Assembly: GCA_030432695.1 (NCBI GenBank)
Contig: JAUILN010000005.1
Span: 1 to 64,000, forward strand
Reading direction: 5' to 3'
Source: a bacterium
GTDB taxonomy: Bacteria; Planctomycetota; UBA1135; UBA2386
DNA: 64,000 nt
Position 1 is the stretch's first letter, and each line of letters starts with the position of its first letter. The position numbers were made by a program, and so were the translations under genes. Below are positions 33,773 to 43,358 of this stretch, piece after piece. The notes beneath the pieces were generated by a model that was not told where the DNA came from, did no database searches, and saw nothing but the letters and a program-made list of their open reading frames with translations.

Positions 33773-36259
33773 TCAGCGCGCCGAAGGCCGCGGGTCCTTC
33801 ACGCGCGCACCCGTGGGCAGGCCAGCGATGGAGGTGATCAGCACCTCGAAGTGGGGCGGCGTCCGCCGTGTCCCGGAGCGCCCGACGAGCACCGCCCCCG
33901 CCCATGGCTGCAGCAGCTTCACGACCACGCTGCCGAGCCCCCCCGTCGCGTCGAAGGCTCGATCCTGGCCCTGGTCGCGCTCCACGAGCAGGATCCGCCG
34001 CCCCATCAGGTCACCTTGGCGCGCCGCGAGATCCTGCAGCACGTGCTCCTGATGCAGCGCGGTACCGCCCGGAAGGCCATGGCCCTGGTCGACCCCCAGG
34101 AGGATCATCGGCGGCGAGGCGTCGTCCTTGCGACCGAGGACTTCCACGAGTTCGCGTGCGGGGATCGGGTGATGCTGGACCGGTTGCCCTCGGCCCGAGT
34201 CGATCGTCACGGTCCGGGCACCCGCGGCGATGAACCGGGAGCAGGCCACCGCGGCCGGACCTTCGAGCGGCTCCTCGGCGCCTGGCCAGATGATCGTGAG
34301 GTCCGTCGATTCCAGCGCGCCCAGTCGGCCCAGGACCACGTCGACCTCACCGCCGATCGCATCGCCGACCGACGCCGCATCCTCGGCCGAGACCTGGAGC
34401 ACCACCGAATCGCCGTCACGCGTCAGCTCGAAGAACGCCGGGTGCAGGCGCACCGGCGGATCGCCGGCCTGTTCGACGACCGCGGCTCCGCGTCCGACCA
34501 GCGCCTCGACGAGCGTGTCGAGACCCGAATCACCGCTCACCGTGACGTGGGCGCCGTCGCCGAGGTCCGCCGCATCGAGCTCCCGCTGCAGCGCGAGGCT
34601 GAACTGCTCGTCGTCCCGTCCGCCGCGCGCACACTCGATCGTCCACGCTCCATCGCTGCCGGCGATCCGCAGTGCCCGTGGCAGGATCCGGTCGGCCACC
34701 CCGTGGTCGACGATCTCGAGCGCGATCGCGCCGGCGCCCTCGATGCCCTCCACGAGGGTCCGCTGCATCGTCCGCGACATCGCCGCCTCGCCCACCACTT
34801 CGAGGCGAACCGCCTTGCCGGCCAGGGATCCCGCAGCGGCCGGCAACCGACGCTCGATCGCTCGGACCAGATCGACCGGCTTGCTGGCGCCGGTCTCCAG
34901 GCGCCCGACCACGACCTCGCCCTCGCTCTCGAACTGCAGCGGCACCGGCCAGAACGGCTCGTTGCCCTCTCCCGCGATGCGCATCGCGACGGTGCGGGGC
35001 TCCAGCGTGGCGAGCGTTTCGGAGATCAACACGCGCTCGGCCTCGGCATCCACCGTGAAGCCCTCGGGCACGTCGATGGTGACCCGCTTGCCCCCGAGCT
35101 CGCCCCGCACGCCGCCGAGCTCGCGCTTCCAGGCCAGGAACACGGCGCCCCGGGTACGCCCGGCGAGCTTGATCCCGACCAGCGCCTGATCGGCCTTGGT
35201 CGCGACCCGCAGCAGCCGCGGGAGCATCACGTCCGGCTCGCCGTCGCCGATCTGCACCGCGAAAGCGCTCGGACCGGCCTTGCCGAGCAGCTCCACCAAC
35301 CGCTTGCGTTCGGCGTCGCCAGGTCCGGAGCCGCCCTCGAAGCGCACCGTCACGCGCTTGCCACGCAGCTCGTCGAGCCGTCGACCCAACACCAGATCGA
35401 GGGCCGCGCAGGTTTCCGCAGGATCACCGGACAGCCGCACGTCGACGCGCACCGCGTCGTCACCCTCGGCTTCCACACCGACCCGGGATGCCAGCTCGGC
35501 GTCGAACAGGACGGTGCCGTCGCCGAGCCGACAGGCCTTGGCGCCGGCCTCGGCGACCCGCTCCTCGAGGAGGGCATGGGTCTCCGCGCCGATCTCGACG
35601 CCGTGGAACGCGAACTCGACCGGCTGGCCGGACACCGCCGCACCACCCAGCACCTCCGCGAGCCGGTCCGCGAGCAGGGCTGGCACGTCGTCGGCGCTGG
35701 CGGAGCTGCCATCCACCGACACCCGCACCACTCCTTCGACCTCCTCGACCGAGCAACCGAGTTCCGGTGGCGTCGCCTCGTGCACCTTCTCGTCGCCGTA
35801 GCCGCGGCGCACGACCACCAGCGCCGGACTCGCCGCACCGACCACCTCGGCGACCAGCTCCTTGATCGCCGAGGGGATCATCGCGGCACCGGTGAAGCGC
35901 ACCGCGACCCGCTGCCAGCGCAGCCCCGCATCGGCAGCACCGGCAGCGCGACCCAGCGGTCCGCGCACGGCGTCGGGCACGTCGGCCTTCTCCATCTCGG
36001 GCACGTCGACGTCGAGACAGACGTCGAAGCCGGCCTCGGTGGCGGCGGTGCGGGTGATCGAGACCGGCGAGTCGTCGACCTCCTCGAGGGGCACGAGTTC
36101 TTCGTCGTCCTCGACCTCTTCGAGGGGCACGAGTTCGTCCTCGTCCTCGTCGAGCGGCTCGAGGGTGTCCATCTCCTCCTCGAGTGGCTCGAGCTCCTCC
36201 GGCTCGCGGCTACGGACGGGCGTGGTGCGGGAGACGTTGCGGCGACGGGATGCGCTCAT
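33773..36259 (-). CDS. Large cytoplasmic protein of seven ~90-residue repeats
   Basis: 828 residues from ATG 36259 (MSASRRRNVSRTTP); the upstream extension is a shadow of the next gene. Residues 1-65 are basic then strongly acidic with repeated LVPLEEV/LEPLDE motifs. From residue ~114 the protein consists of seven degenerate tandem repeats starting near 114, 211, 299, 389, 480, 567 and 651 (periods 84-97). Each begins with a strand such as GKRVTVRFEGG, GKRVTIDVPEG, GKAVRLEVVGE, then a helix ending AGA or similar (LVELLGKAGPSAFAVQIGDG), a strand, an LP-x-LLR segment and a closing helix (LGRRLDEL). No signal peptide or membrane segment, no known catalytic motif. I do not recognise the family. 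It is separated by 74 bases from the secreted protein upstream of it. Confidence 0.85.
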   Translation of the reverse strand: MSASRRRNVSRTTPVRSREPEELEPLEEEMDTLEPLDEDEDELVPLEEVEDDEELVPLEEVDDSPVSITRTAATEAGFDVCLDVDVPEMEKADVPDAVRGPLGRAAGAADAGLRWQRVAVRFTGAAMIPSAIKELVAEVVGAASPALVVVRRGYGDEKVHEATPPELGCSVEEVEGVVRVSVDGSSASADDVPALLADRLAEVLGGAAVSGQPVEFAFHGVEIGAETHALLEERVAEAGAKACRLGDGTVLFDAELASRVGVEAEGDDAVRVDVRLSGDPAETCAALDLVLGRRLDELRGKRVTVRFEGGSGPGDAERKRLVELLGKAGPSAFAVQIGDGEPDVMLPRLLRVATKADQALVGIKLAGRTRGAVFLAWKRELGGVRGELGGKRVTIDVPEGFTVDAEAERVLISETLATLEPRTVAMRIAGEGNEPFWPVPLQFESEGEVVVGRLETGASKPVDLVRAIERRLPAAAGSLAGKAVRLEVVGEAAMSRTMQRTLVEGIEGAGAIALEIVDHGVADRILPRALRIAGSDGAWTIECARGGRDDEQFSLALQRELDAADLGDGAHVTVSGDSGLDTLVEALVGRGAAVVEQAGDPPVRLHPAFFELTRDGDSVVLQVSAEDAASVGDAIGGEVDVVLGRLGALESTDLTIIWPGAEEPLEGPAAVACSRFIAAGARTVTIDSGRGQPVQHHPIPARELVEVLGRKDDASPPMILLGVDQGHGLPGGTALHQEHVLQDLAARQGDLMGRRILLVERDQGQDRAFDATGGLGSVVVKLLQPWAGAVLVGRSGTRRTPPHFEVLITSIAGLPTGARVKDPRPSAR

Positions 36260-36333
36260 CGGCTGGCGAAAGGAGGGCCTCGGGGACGTCGAAAGGGCCC
36301 GAGAACCTAGCAGATCCCCCGAGCCGAAGCCCC

Positions 36334-37347
36334 TCACAACGTCGTCAGCCGCAGCGCCCCACTGGTCCGCACCCGGATCGCGCCGGAGGACTCGATCGCC
36401 AGCCCGACCGCCTGGACGTGCAGCGCGGTCCCGACGGGTGCCGGCGGCCCGGCCTCGAGCCGAAGCTGCCCACCCGGAGCCGGCCGCCAGCCGAGGATCG
36501 CGTCCGGATCGGTCCAGAGCCAGCACGACGATCCGGGCAGGAGGTTGACGCCACGCGAGCGCCCCACCACCAGCCACACGAACTCGCCGGGAGCGGCGGC
36601 GCGGTCGAGCGACAGGTCGTAGGCCTCGGCGAGCCGTGGCGCGCTGGTCAGCAGCCACGCCGGATCGCCGCACCCGGCCCCGGACTCTGCGGCCAGCACC
36701 GCGGGCGCCAGCTCGAGCAGCAGCGATGCGCGGGACCGCGCGAGACTCGCATCGTCGGACCGGGCGATCGCTGTGGCCCGGACCCCGATCTCCACGAGCA
36801 GATCGTGACCGCGCCCGTCGAAGTGCAGCGGCAGATCGAGCCGCGCCGAGCCCCCGGAAGGAGCGAGTGCCACGTCGATCTGCCCATCGGCATCGTGATC
36901 GACTGCGAGGTGCACGTTGCCGGCCGGCCCCGTCCAATCCCCGGACAAGGCCATGCGCAACCGACAGGCCACCCGACGGCCCCCGGGCGGCGGCTCCAGA
37001 TGGAGCCACAATCGGTCGGTACCGAGTTCACCGCTGACAACACGGCCCGCGAAGGGACTCGCGCCGAGGCGGACCTCGGCGAAGGCCTCGACGGTCCATG
37101 CCGCCCGCGACACGCCGTCGCCGTCGCGGACCATGGACAGCCGGGAGACCCCCTCCGCACCCTGGAGTGCCAGCTGCACACCGTCCGATCGCAGCGGCGT
37201 GCCGGCAGGCAGCGAGCGCGCCGCGGGACCGAGACGGAGATGGACACCGTCGGTCGCAGTCACGGCACCGAACAGGTCCTGGGCCGGACACGACACCTCG
37301 GCGAAGAAGAAGATGCCGAGCAGCAGTTGGATCCTGGCGAGAGACAC
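36334..37347 (-). CDS. Secreted beta-rich protein with a variant C-terminal module
   Basis: 337 residues with the leader MSLARIQLLLGIFFFAEVSC..AQ. The N-terminal two thirds is beta-rich with jelly-roll-like pairs (GVHLRLGPAARSLPAGTPLR, RLWLHLEPPPGGRRVACRLR, VHLAVDHDADGQIDVALAPS). The last ~105 residues follow the module pattern (LTSAPRLAEAYDLSLDRAAA, then GALRLTTL) but without the Cys signature. No enzyme motif. It precedes the repeat protein at 33773 in the same direction with 74 bases between them, so they might share regulation. Confidence 0.8.
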   Translation of the reverse strand: MSLARIQLLLGIFFFAEVSCPAQDLFGAVTATDGVHLRLGPAARSLPAGTPLRSDGVQLALQGAEGVSRLSMVRDGDGVSRAAWTVEAFAEVRLGASPFAGRVVSGELGTDRLWLHLEPPPGGRRVACRLRMALSGDWTGPAGNVHLAVDHDADGQIDVALAPSGGSARLDLPLHFDGRGHDLLVEIGVRATAIARSDDASLARSRASLLLELAPAVLAAESGAGCGDPAWLLTSAPRLAEAYDLSLDRAAAPGEFVWLVVGRSRGVNLLPGSSCWLWTDPDAILGWRPAPGGQLRLEAGPPAPVGTALHVQAVGLAIESSGAIRVRTSGALRLTTL

Positions 37348-37453
37348 GGCGATCAGGACTCGGAGCGAGGCGAAAGCGCCTCGTTCGAGCCTACCCCGGA
37401 TCTGGAGACCTGCGGAAACCGTCGGCAGCGGAGCCTGACTCCCTGCAGACCGG

Positions 37454-39196
37454 TCAGCTGCCGATCCGCACCCGGAGACCTCGGCTCGTCACCACGCTCA
37501 GGGCGTTGCTCGGCGCCCGCGAGTCGAGGACGAGCACCTGGTGGCGCACCGTCGCGTCGCACAACAAGGGGTCGACCGGAATCGGGATCGTGAATCCGAG
37601 CGACCCAGTGATTCCCACCACACCGTCCACCGTCGCTTCCGCGGAGACCGCGATCTCGCAGCCGGCGCCGCCACCCAGGCGGGCCAGCCCGAACGGCAGC
37701 GGGATCCCCATGCTCGAGGTCTCCGACGCGCCGAGATACAGCACCAAGGGCGAACCGACCGGCGCGTTGTCGATCAGCAAGCCGTAGCTGCGTCCGGGCC
37801 GAGGTGCGCCGAGCCCGCGAAAGCCCAGCGGTCCGCGCGAACTCTGGCAGGCGGCAGACCCGAACTCCTCGACGCCCCCGACCGGATACCGCAGTTCATC
37901 GATCGCGGTCGACAGCCGCAGGAGAGCCGCGCGTTCCGTAGCGCTCATGCCCGACGCCACCAGGTTGCGGGTCTCGAGGGGATCGACCTGCAGGTCGTAG
38001 AACTCGTCGACGAGGCCGCCTGGGCAGTCGAAGCGCACGACCTTGTAGCGGGCGTCACGCATCGCCATCGAGGCGCAGGACCCGGCGATCCTCGGGTCGG
38101 CGAAGACCTCGGTGAACAGCTCCGTACGATTCCCGGCGTGCCGCGGATCGCGAAGCACCGGAACGATGCTGCACGAGTCCGAGCGGACGAAGGGCGGCTG
38201 AGGGTCGACCCGCGCCAGCTCCGCGACGGTCGCGAACATGTCGACGGCGCCGACCAGTGCGTCCGAGATCCGACCCGGCGCCACGACACTCGGCCCACTG
38301 ACGATCAGTGGCACGCGCACGCCACCCTGGTAGCAGGTGCCCTTGGCGCGCTGGTGGTCGAATGGCGGAACCACCACGTCGCCCTGCGTGCCGTTGTCGC
38401 TCATCAGCAACACATCGGTCCGCGCGCGCGCCGCGCCGAGTCCCTGGAGCAGTCGGCCGATCTCGTGGTCCAGCGCCTCCACCATCGCGCGATGGAAGGG
38501 CACCGGATCACGACGCGGGTCCAGACCCGCGAGGTCCTGGCTGTGCAGGTGCGCAGGCGGCGCCTGCCAGGGCGAGTGCACCGAGAGCGGCGCGACGACC
38601 GACAGCCACGGTCCGGTCTGCGTCCGGATCCATGCCAGAGCGTCATCGACGCAGACCGACGTCGTGTACTCCGTCGAGATCGCGGTCACCCCGTCGACCG
38701 TTCGTGCCCACCGGAAGTAGTCGGAGAAGCCCAGCTCGACGCCGGCGAAGTGCGAGTAGCCGGCCCGGTTCGGACTCAGGCCATCGCTTCCGGGATTGGC
38801 CAGATGCCACTTGCCGAAGTAGGCATGCGAGTAGCCCGATCGACGGAGGTCCAGGAGTGCCGGGAGCGAGACCTCCCGGGGACTCGGCACCGCGCCGGGC
38901 ACGAGGAACCCGACCCCCGTACGAAAGGGATGCCGACCGGTGAGCATCTCCGCACGGGTCGGCGTGCACAGCGGCGTCGACCAGGCGTTGCGGAACAGCA
39001 CGCCCTGCGCCGCGAGACCGTCGATGACCGGCGTCGGTGGCGGTGCGACGGCCTCGCCGTAGGCGGCGAGGTAGTCCGTGCCCAGGTCGTCGACCAGGAT
39101 CAGGAGGACATTGTTCTGCCCCGGCAGGGAGGGCGGAACGAGGAACGAGAGGCACACCGCCAGCAGCTGGCGGCCGTACGCGACGAGAACGGGCAT
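37454..39196 (-). CDS. Exported arylsulfatase fused to the recurrent C-terminal module
   Basis: I prefer ATG 39196, which puts a signal peptide at residues 8-27 (LLAVCLSFLVPPSLPG). 580 residues. The type I sulfatase core is intact: LILVDDLGTDYL (metal Asp pair at 35-37), the CTPTR formylglycine motif with Cys77, GKWHLANPG, SDNGTQGDVV and DEFYDLQVDPLETRNL. It removes sulfate from a sulfated substrate after Cys oxidation by a formylglycine-generating enzyme encoded elsewhere. About 110 extra C-terminal residues (LGFRGLGAPRPGRSYGLLID to LRVRIGS) are the shared module, here replacing nothing: the sulfatase fold ends before it. Confidence 0.93.
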   Translation of the reverse strand: MPVLVAYGRQLLAVCLSFLVPPSLPGQNNVLLILVDDLGTDYLAAYGEAVAPPPTPVIDGLAAQGVLFRNAWSTPLCTPTRAEMLTGRHPFRTGVGFLVPGAVPSPREVSLPALLDLRRSGYSHAYFGKWHLANPGSDGLSPNRAGYSHFAGVELGFSDYFRWARTVDGVTAISTEYTTSVCVDDALAWIRTQTGPWLSVVAPLSVHSPWQAPPAHLHSQDLAGLDPRRDPVPFHRAMVEALDHEIGRLLQGLGAARARTDVLLMSDNGTQGDVVVPPFDHQRAKGTCYQGGVRVPLIVSGPSVVAPGRISDALVGAVDMFATVAELARVDPQPPFVRSDSCSIVPVLRDPRHAGNRTELFTEVFADPRIAGSCASMAMRDARYKVVRFDCPGGLVDEFYDLQVDPLETRNLVASGMSATERAALLRLSTAIDELRYPVGGVEEFGSAACQSSRGPLGFRGLGAPRPGRSYGLLIDNAPVGSPLVLYLGASETSSMGIPLPFGLARLGGGAGCEIAVSAEATVDGVVGITGSLGFTIPIPVDPLLCDATVRHQVLVLDSRAPSNALSVVTSRGLRVRIGS

Positions 39197-39315
39197 CGAA
39201 GAGGGAGAACCCGGAGGGACCAAGGAGAGGAGGCCGATCATTCTACCCGCCCATGGTGGGGTCCCCGGGGCACCATTCCCTCAAGCGCGGTCGACCGCAG
39301 GCCGAAGCTCAGGAC

Positions 39316-41883
39316 ATGCGGTACCTCGGGTATTCCCGCGGCGTGGCGTTGGCCCTCGCCGGGGTCCTTGTCTGGGCTTCGACAGCCTGTTCCTCGGGAT
39401 CCGGGGGTGGACCTGGCGGTGGCGGCGGCGGCGGCGGTGGAGGCGGCGGAGGCGGCGGCGGCGCGGGCGGCAGCTCCAGGATCTCCCTGTTGACCCTCGG
39501 CGACGGCACCGGGGATGTCTCGGTGCGCGTCCGGGTCGAGGAACCGGACGCCAAACCGGTCGACCTGCTGTTCGAGTTGAGCCGAGACGCCGGCCGCACC
39601 TGGCATCCGGCCCGGCTCGCCGGGACACCGACGCTGGCCGGGCTCGGCACGGCGTCGGACGGCATCGAGTACGAGGTGGTGTGGCAGACCCTCGACGACC
39701 TCGGGTTCCGCTCCCCGACCGGTTGCCGCCTACGTTGCACGCCGCAGACCGACGACGGGCCGGGCGAGTCGGCCGAACTCGAGGTCCCGCCCATCGACAA
39801 CCACGACCTGAAGGTCGCGTCGGTCGTCGACTACCTGGTGCACTACGGCCCGCTCGACGAGGCGACCATCGCGCTGGCCGAGCAACACGACCTGGTGATC
39901 GTCCATCCCCAGAACGGCGGATTCGGCCCCACCCCGGTCCGCGAGATCATGGACGGAGTCGACCCCGACGATCCGGCGGACGACGTGCTGGTGCTGGCCT
40001 ACATCTCGGTGGGCGAAGACATCCGCACGATCTACCTCACCGACCAACAGATGGCCGCCGATCCGCGGTTCGTCGGCGACGGCAGCGGTCCCCGCGTCGA
40101 TCCACGCGGACCGGATGCCGACGGTCATCCGTTGACCGGCCTCGACCCGCTCGGTCATCCGTCGCCCGGCGGCAACGGATTCGCCTCGTGGTACCTCGAC
40201 GACAACTCGGTCGACAACGACCCGAACCGGGTCGGCGACGGTCTGCCGGATCGCAACGCGGTATTCGGGGGCTGCTTCGTCAACGCCGGCGACCCGGCCT
40301 GGTTCGACACCCTCGACGCCATGACCATGGACGGCGTCGACGCGGTCGCCGGCATCCGAGAGTTGCTGACCGACGACTTCGGCCGCGGCTACGGCTGCGA
40401 CGGCCTGTTCCTCGACACCTTCGACACCTGCGCGCCGAACTTCTACACCGACGGCAGCAGCGGCAACCAGTCCGAGTTCGAGTGGACCGCCGGCGGCTTC
40501 CGCGACTTCCTGCAGCGGCTGCGTGACGCCTATCCGCGCGCGGTGGTCCTGCAGAACCGTGGGCTGTTCCTGTTCGATCCGCGGATGCCGCACTACGCGG
40601 TCAAGCCGACCGGGCTGATCGACTTCCTCAAGTACGAGAGCTTCCGCCTCGACTCGAGCACCGCCCACGAGTTCCACCCCTACTTCTTCCCCGACAACAA
40701 GCACAACGTCGCGCCGAAGATCATGGCCGAGGCGCAGCGGCCCGGTGGCTTCGTGGTGCTGTCGCTCGGCTACGCCGAAGGACCGCCGGGCGCGATCGAA
40801 TACGGCACGTTGACCGGCGACTCGACGGTCGGGCTGCAGACCCTGATCGACGACATCCGCGAGTGCGAGGACCTGGTCGGCATGCGCCACTACATCACCG
40901 ACGCCGGCGTGGTGCTGCCCAACCGCTTCGTCCTCGATCATCGGGATCCGCTCGACGACGAGCCGCCGGTCTGGTCGAGCGTCTACAACGCCAATGTCTT
41001 CCCGTGGCCGCAGCCGCCCGAAGCCCCCGATCCGCGGGTCGGCATCGGCCAGATCGTGCCGGGCAACGGGCAGGTCACGGTCCGCTGGGACGTCGCCCTC
41101 GACCGCAACCCGGTCGGCTACGCGCTCTACTACGCGACCACGCCGTTCGACTTCGACTCGGACCCGACCCTGACCAACGCCGAGCGGGTCGTGCTGACGC
41201 CGGAGATCCCGGTCGGCTACGGCACCTCGTTCGGACCCCACAGCTACCCGTTCGAAGCAACCCTGTCCGGCCTGCAGAACCTCACCCAGCACTGGTTCTG
41301 CATCCGCGCGTTCGACTCGCTCGGCAACGAGGACGACAACCGGCAGTTCCTCACCGCGGCGCCCTATGGCCAGGTGACGATCACCATCGACGGCCAGTTC
41401 GACGACTGGGCGCTGATCCCCGACTCCATCCAGGATCCTGCCGACTCGCCCGATTCCGCCGGCCCCGACTGGCTGGGCGTCCGCGTGGTGCACGACGGCG
41501 GCAATCTGTTCGTTCGTTGCCGGTCCGAACACGCGTTCAACCTCGACGGCTCCCCCGCGTTCGGCTACTCGCGCACGCTGGTGATGATCGACTGCGACGA
41601 CGATCCGAACACCGGCTACGCGTTCGGTGGCGTCGGCAGCGAGCTGCTGCTCGCCGGCGACACGCTGTACCGGCAGACCGCGGGCGTCTTCAACGCCGGC
41701 TTCCTGCAGACCATCGCGATCGCGCCGGTGACGAACGTGACCGCCTGGGAGTTCGCGATCCCGCGCTCCCGGATCGACGCGGAGGCGCCCGGCTCGCCAC
41801 GGATCCGGATGATCCTGCTCAACGACGAGACCAGCGACCAGGCTCCGGATGCGGGCGGGCACGTGCACCTGCTGGGCGACTGA
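39316..41883 (+). CDS. TM1410-like glycoside hydrolase lipoprotein with FN3 and CBM9-like domains
   Basis: 855 residues from ATG 39316. Signal ends in a Cys (VLVWASTAC) followed by a run of 16 glycines encoded by GGC repeats (39415-39462), presumably a flexible linker from the membrane. Residues ~165-480 are a TIM-barrel of the TM1410/GH114 type: VLAYISVGEDIRTIYL, FASWYLDDNSVDNDPN, GYGCDGLFLDTFDTCAPNFY, VVLQNRGLFLFDPRMP, IDFLKYESFRLDSSTAHEFH. A fibronectin III-like segment follows (VTVRWDVALDRNPVGYALYY) and a C-terminal CBM9/DOMON-like sandwich (ITIDGQFDDWALIPDSIQDP). The enzyme would cleave an amino-sugar polymer or act on cell-surface glycans. The gene is divergent from the sulfatase. Confidence 0.88.
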   Translation: MRYLGYSRGVALALAGVLVWASTACSSGSGGGPGGGGGGGGGGGGGGGGAGGSSRISLLTLGDGTGDVSVRVRVEEPDAKPVDLLFELSRDAGRTWHPARLAGTPTLAGLGTASDGIEYEVVWQTLDDLGFRSPTGCRLRCTPQTDDGPGESAELEVPPIDNHDLKVASVVDYLVHYGPLDEATIALAEQHDLVIVHPQNGGFGPTPVREIMDGVDPDDPADDVLVLAYISVGEDIRTIYLTDQQMAADPRFVGDGSGPRVDPRGPDADGHPLTGLDPLGHPSPGGNGFASWYLDDNSVDNDPNRVGDGLPDRNAVFGGCFVNAGDPAWFDTLDAMTMDGVDAVAGIRELLTDDFGRGYGCDGLFLDTFDTCAPNFYTDGSSGNQSEFEWTAGGFRDFLQRLRDAYPRAVVLQNRGLFLFDPRMPHYAVKPTGLIDFLKYESFRLDSSTAHEFHPYFFPDNKHNVAPKIMAEAQRPGGFVVLSLGYAEGPPGAIEYGTLTGDSTVGLQTLIDDIRECEDLVGMRHYITDAGVVLPNRFVLDHRDPLDDEPPVWSSVYNANVFPWPQPPEAPDPRVGIGQIVPGNGQVTVRWDVALDRNPVGYALYYATTPFDFDSDPTLTNAERVVLTPEIPVGYGTSFGPHSYPFEATLSGLQNLTQHWFCIRAFDSLGNEDDNRQFLTAAPYGQVTITIDGQFDDWALIPDSIQDPADSPDSAGPDWLGVRVVHDGGNLFVRCRSEHAFNLDGSPAFGYSRTLVMIDCDDDPNTGYAFGGVGSELLLAGDTLYRQTAGVFNAGFLQTIAIAPVTNVTAWEFAIPRSRIDAEAPGSPRIRMILLNDETSDQAPDAGGHVHLLGD
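39415..39462 (+). repeat. GGC/GGN microsatellite encoding a poly-glycine linker
   Basis: Sixteen consecutive Gly codons, mostly GGC with some GGT/GGA, directly after the lipoprotein Cys of the 39316 gene. A slippage-prone run that probably varies in length between strains. Confidence 0.9.
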
Positions 41884-41972
41884 ACGCCCCGCCCCGCGAG
41901 CCGCAGGGAACCAGAAAGCGCTGCGCGGGATCAAGCCACGCACGTACAGTCGCGTCACCAGGAGGCTCTTCC

Positions 41973-43319
41973 GTGACGCGACGCTCTTCTCCATCTGCGA
42001 CGGCGCTCGACCGCCGTACCTTCGTCTTCGCGAGTTCCGCGGCCCTGGCCGTCGACCCGCGCTCGCTGTTCCGACCGCGGCTGCCCGGCCCCAACGAGAA
42101 GGTCCGCGTGGCCCACGTAGGAGTCGGGGGAATGGGCGGGTCCGACCTCGGCTCGGTCGCCAGCTCGAAGTTCGCGCAGGTGATCGGCCTGTGCGACGTG
42201 GACGCCGGCCGCCTCGACGCCGCAGCCAAGCGCCTCCCGGAGGCCAAGGCCTTCACCGACTGGCGCAAGATGCTCGACGCGCTCGGTGACGACCTCGATG
42301 CGGTGGTCGTCTCCACGCCCGACCACATGCACGCGCCGATCGCGCTGGCCGCGATGGGCCTCGGCAAGCACGTCTACTGCCAGAAGCCGATCGCTCAGGA
42401 CCTGCGCGGCTGCCGGCGCATGGCGGAGACGGCGGCCCGCACCGGCGTGGTGACCCAGATGGGCACCCAGATCCACAGTCACGGCGCCTACCGCACGGCA
42501 GTCGCCACGCTGCGGACCGGCGTGATCGGCAAGGTGAAGGAGGCCCACCTGTGGGTCTCGAAGTCGTGGGCCGGTCCGAAGGACGGTCGTCCGGACCGCG
42601 AGGACGCGGTGCCCGAAGGCCTCGACTGGGACCTGTGGCTCGGCGTCGCGCCGGTCCGCCCGTTCGTCCAGGGGCTCTACCACCCCGCGGCGTGGCGCGG
42701 CTGGATCGACTTCGGCTCGGGCACCCTCGGCGACATGGGCTGCCACATCTTCGACCCGGTGTTCTCGGCCCTGGGGGTCGGAGCGCCGAACTCGGTGGTC
42801 TCGCGCGGACCGGCACACGGCGAGGAGGTCTTCGCCGCCGACAGCGACATCACCTACACCTACCCGGGCACCGAGTGGACCACCGAGCAGCTCACGATGC
42901 GCTGGACGGATGGCAACCGCGGCTCGCGGCCCGACGCGGCCAAGGCCCAGCTCCCCGAGGGCGAGAAGCTGCCGGGCGCCGGTTCGTTCCTGGTCGGCGA
43001 GAAGGGCGTAATGGTGATCCCCCACTGGTCGACCCCGCGGATCTACCGCGAAGGCGAAGTGGTCGAGGACGCACTGGTCGTCCTCGAGGACCGCAACCAC
43101 TACCACGAGTGGGTCGACGCCTGCCGCGGCGAGGACGTCGCCACCACGCCGTTCTCCTACTCCGGTCCACTCACCGAGGCGGTGCTGCTCGGCACCCTCG
43201 CAGGCCGCTTCCCCGGCCGCGAACTCGGCTGGGACTCCGCCGAGCTGCGCACCGGCGACGCCGAGGTGGATGCGCTGGTCGAGCGCGCCTGGCGGCCGGG
43301 ATTCGACCTGGGGGGCTGA
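41973..43319 (+). CDS. Tat-exported Gfo/Idh/MocA oxidoreductase
   Basis: 448 residues from GTG 41973, preceded by GGAGG at 41961-41965. The twin-arginine signal is DRRTFVFASSAALAV. The Rossmann domain follows (RVAHVGVGGMGGSDLGSVAS), with the family lysine motif in HVYCQKPIAQ and the acidic/His region AHLWVSKSWAGPKD, WLGVAPVRPFVQGLYHPAAW and GDMGCHIFDPVFSALG. These NADP-dependent enzymes oxidise sugars or related polyols; planctomycetes export many of them. The C-terminal part (YPGTEWTTEQLTMRWTDGNR) is the substrate-binding half. It is the only gene in its transcription unit. Confidence 0.92.
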   Translation: MTRRSSPSATALDRRTFVFASSAALAVDPRSLFRPRLPGPNEKVRVAHVGVGGMGGSDLGSVASSKFAQVIGLCDVDAGRLDAAAKRLPEAKAFTDWRKMLDALGDDLDAVVVSTPDHMHAPIALAAMGLGKHVYCQKPIAQDLRGCRRMAETAARTGVVTQMGTQIHSHGAYRTAVATLRTGVIGKVKEAHLWVSKSWAGPKDGRPDREDAVPEGLDWDLWLGVAPVRPFVQGLYHPAAWRGWIDFGSGTLGDMGCHIFDPVFSALGVGAPNSVVSRGPAHGEEVFAADSDITYTYPGTEWTTEQLTMRWTDGNRGSRPDAAKAQLPEGEKLPGAGSFLVGEKGVMVIPHWSTPRIYREGEVVEDALVVLEDRNHYHEWVDACRGEDVATTPFSYSGPLTEAVLLGTLAGRFPGRELGWDSAELRTGDAEVDALVERAWRPGFDLGG

Positions 43320-43358
43320 CCGCGTCCTGGCCGGCTCCCGAAGGCCGGCTCCTGAGGC

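Noticed and set aside
33476..36310. A plus-strand frame of about 940 codons
   Set aside because: Antisense shadow of the seven-repeat protein and the DUF1080 leader region; no signal peptide and no recognisable domain.
41884..41972. A small gene between the glycosidase and the Gfo/Idh/MocA gene
   Set aside because: Only 89 bases remain and they hold the GGAGG ribosome-binding site of the next gene; no frame of useful length.
39730..41994. A minus-strand frame of about 750 codons
   Set aside because: Antisense to the TM1410-like glycosidase; typical GC-rich shadow with stretches of Val/Arg/Gly only.
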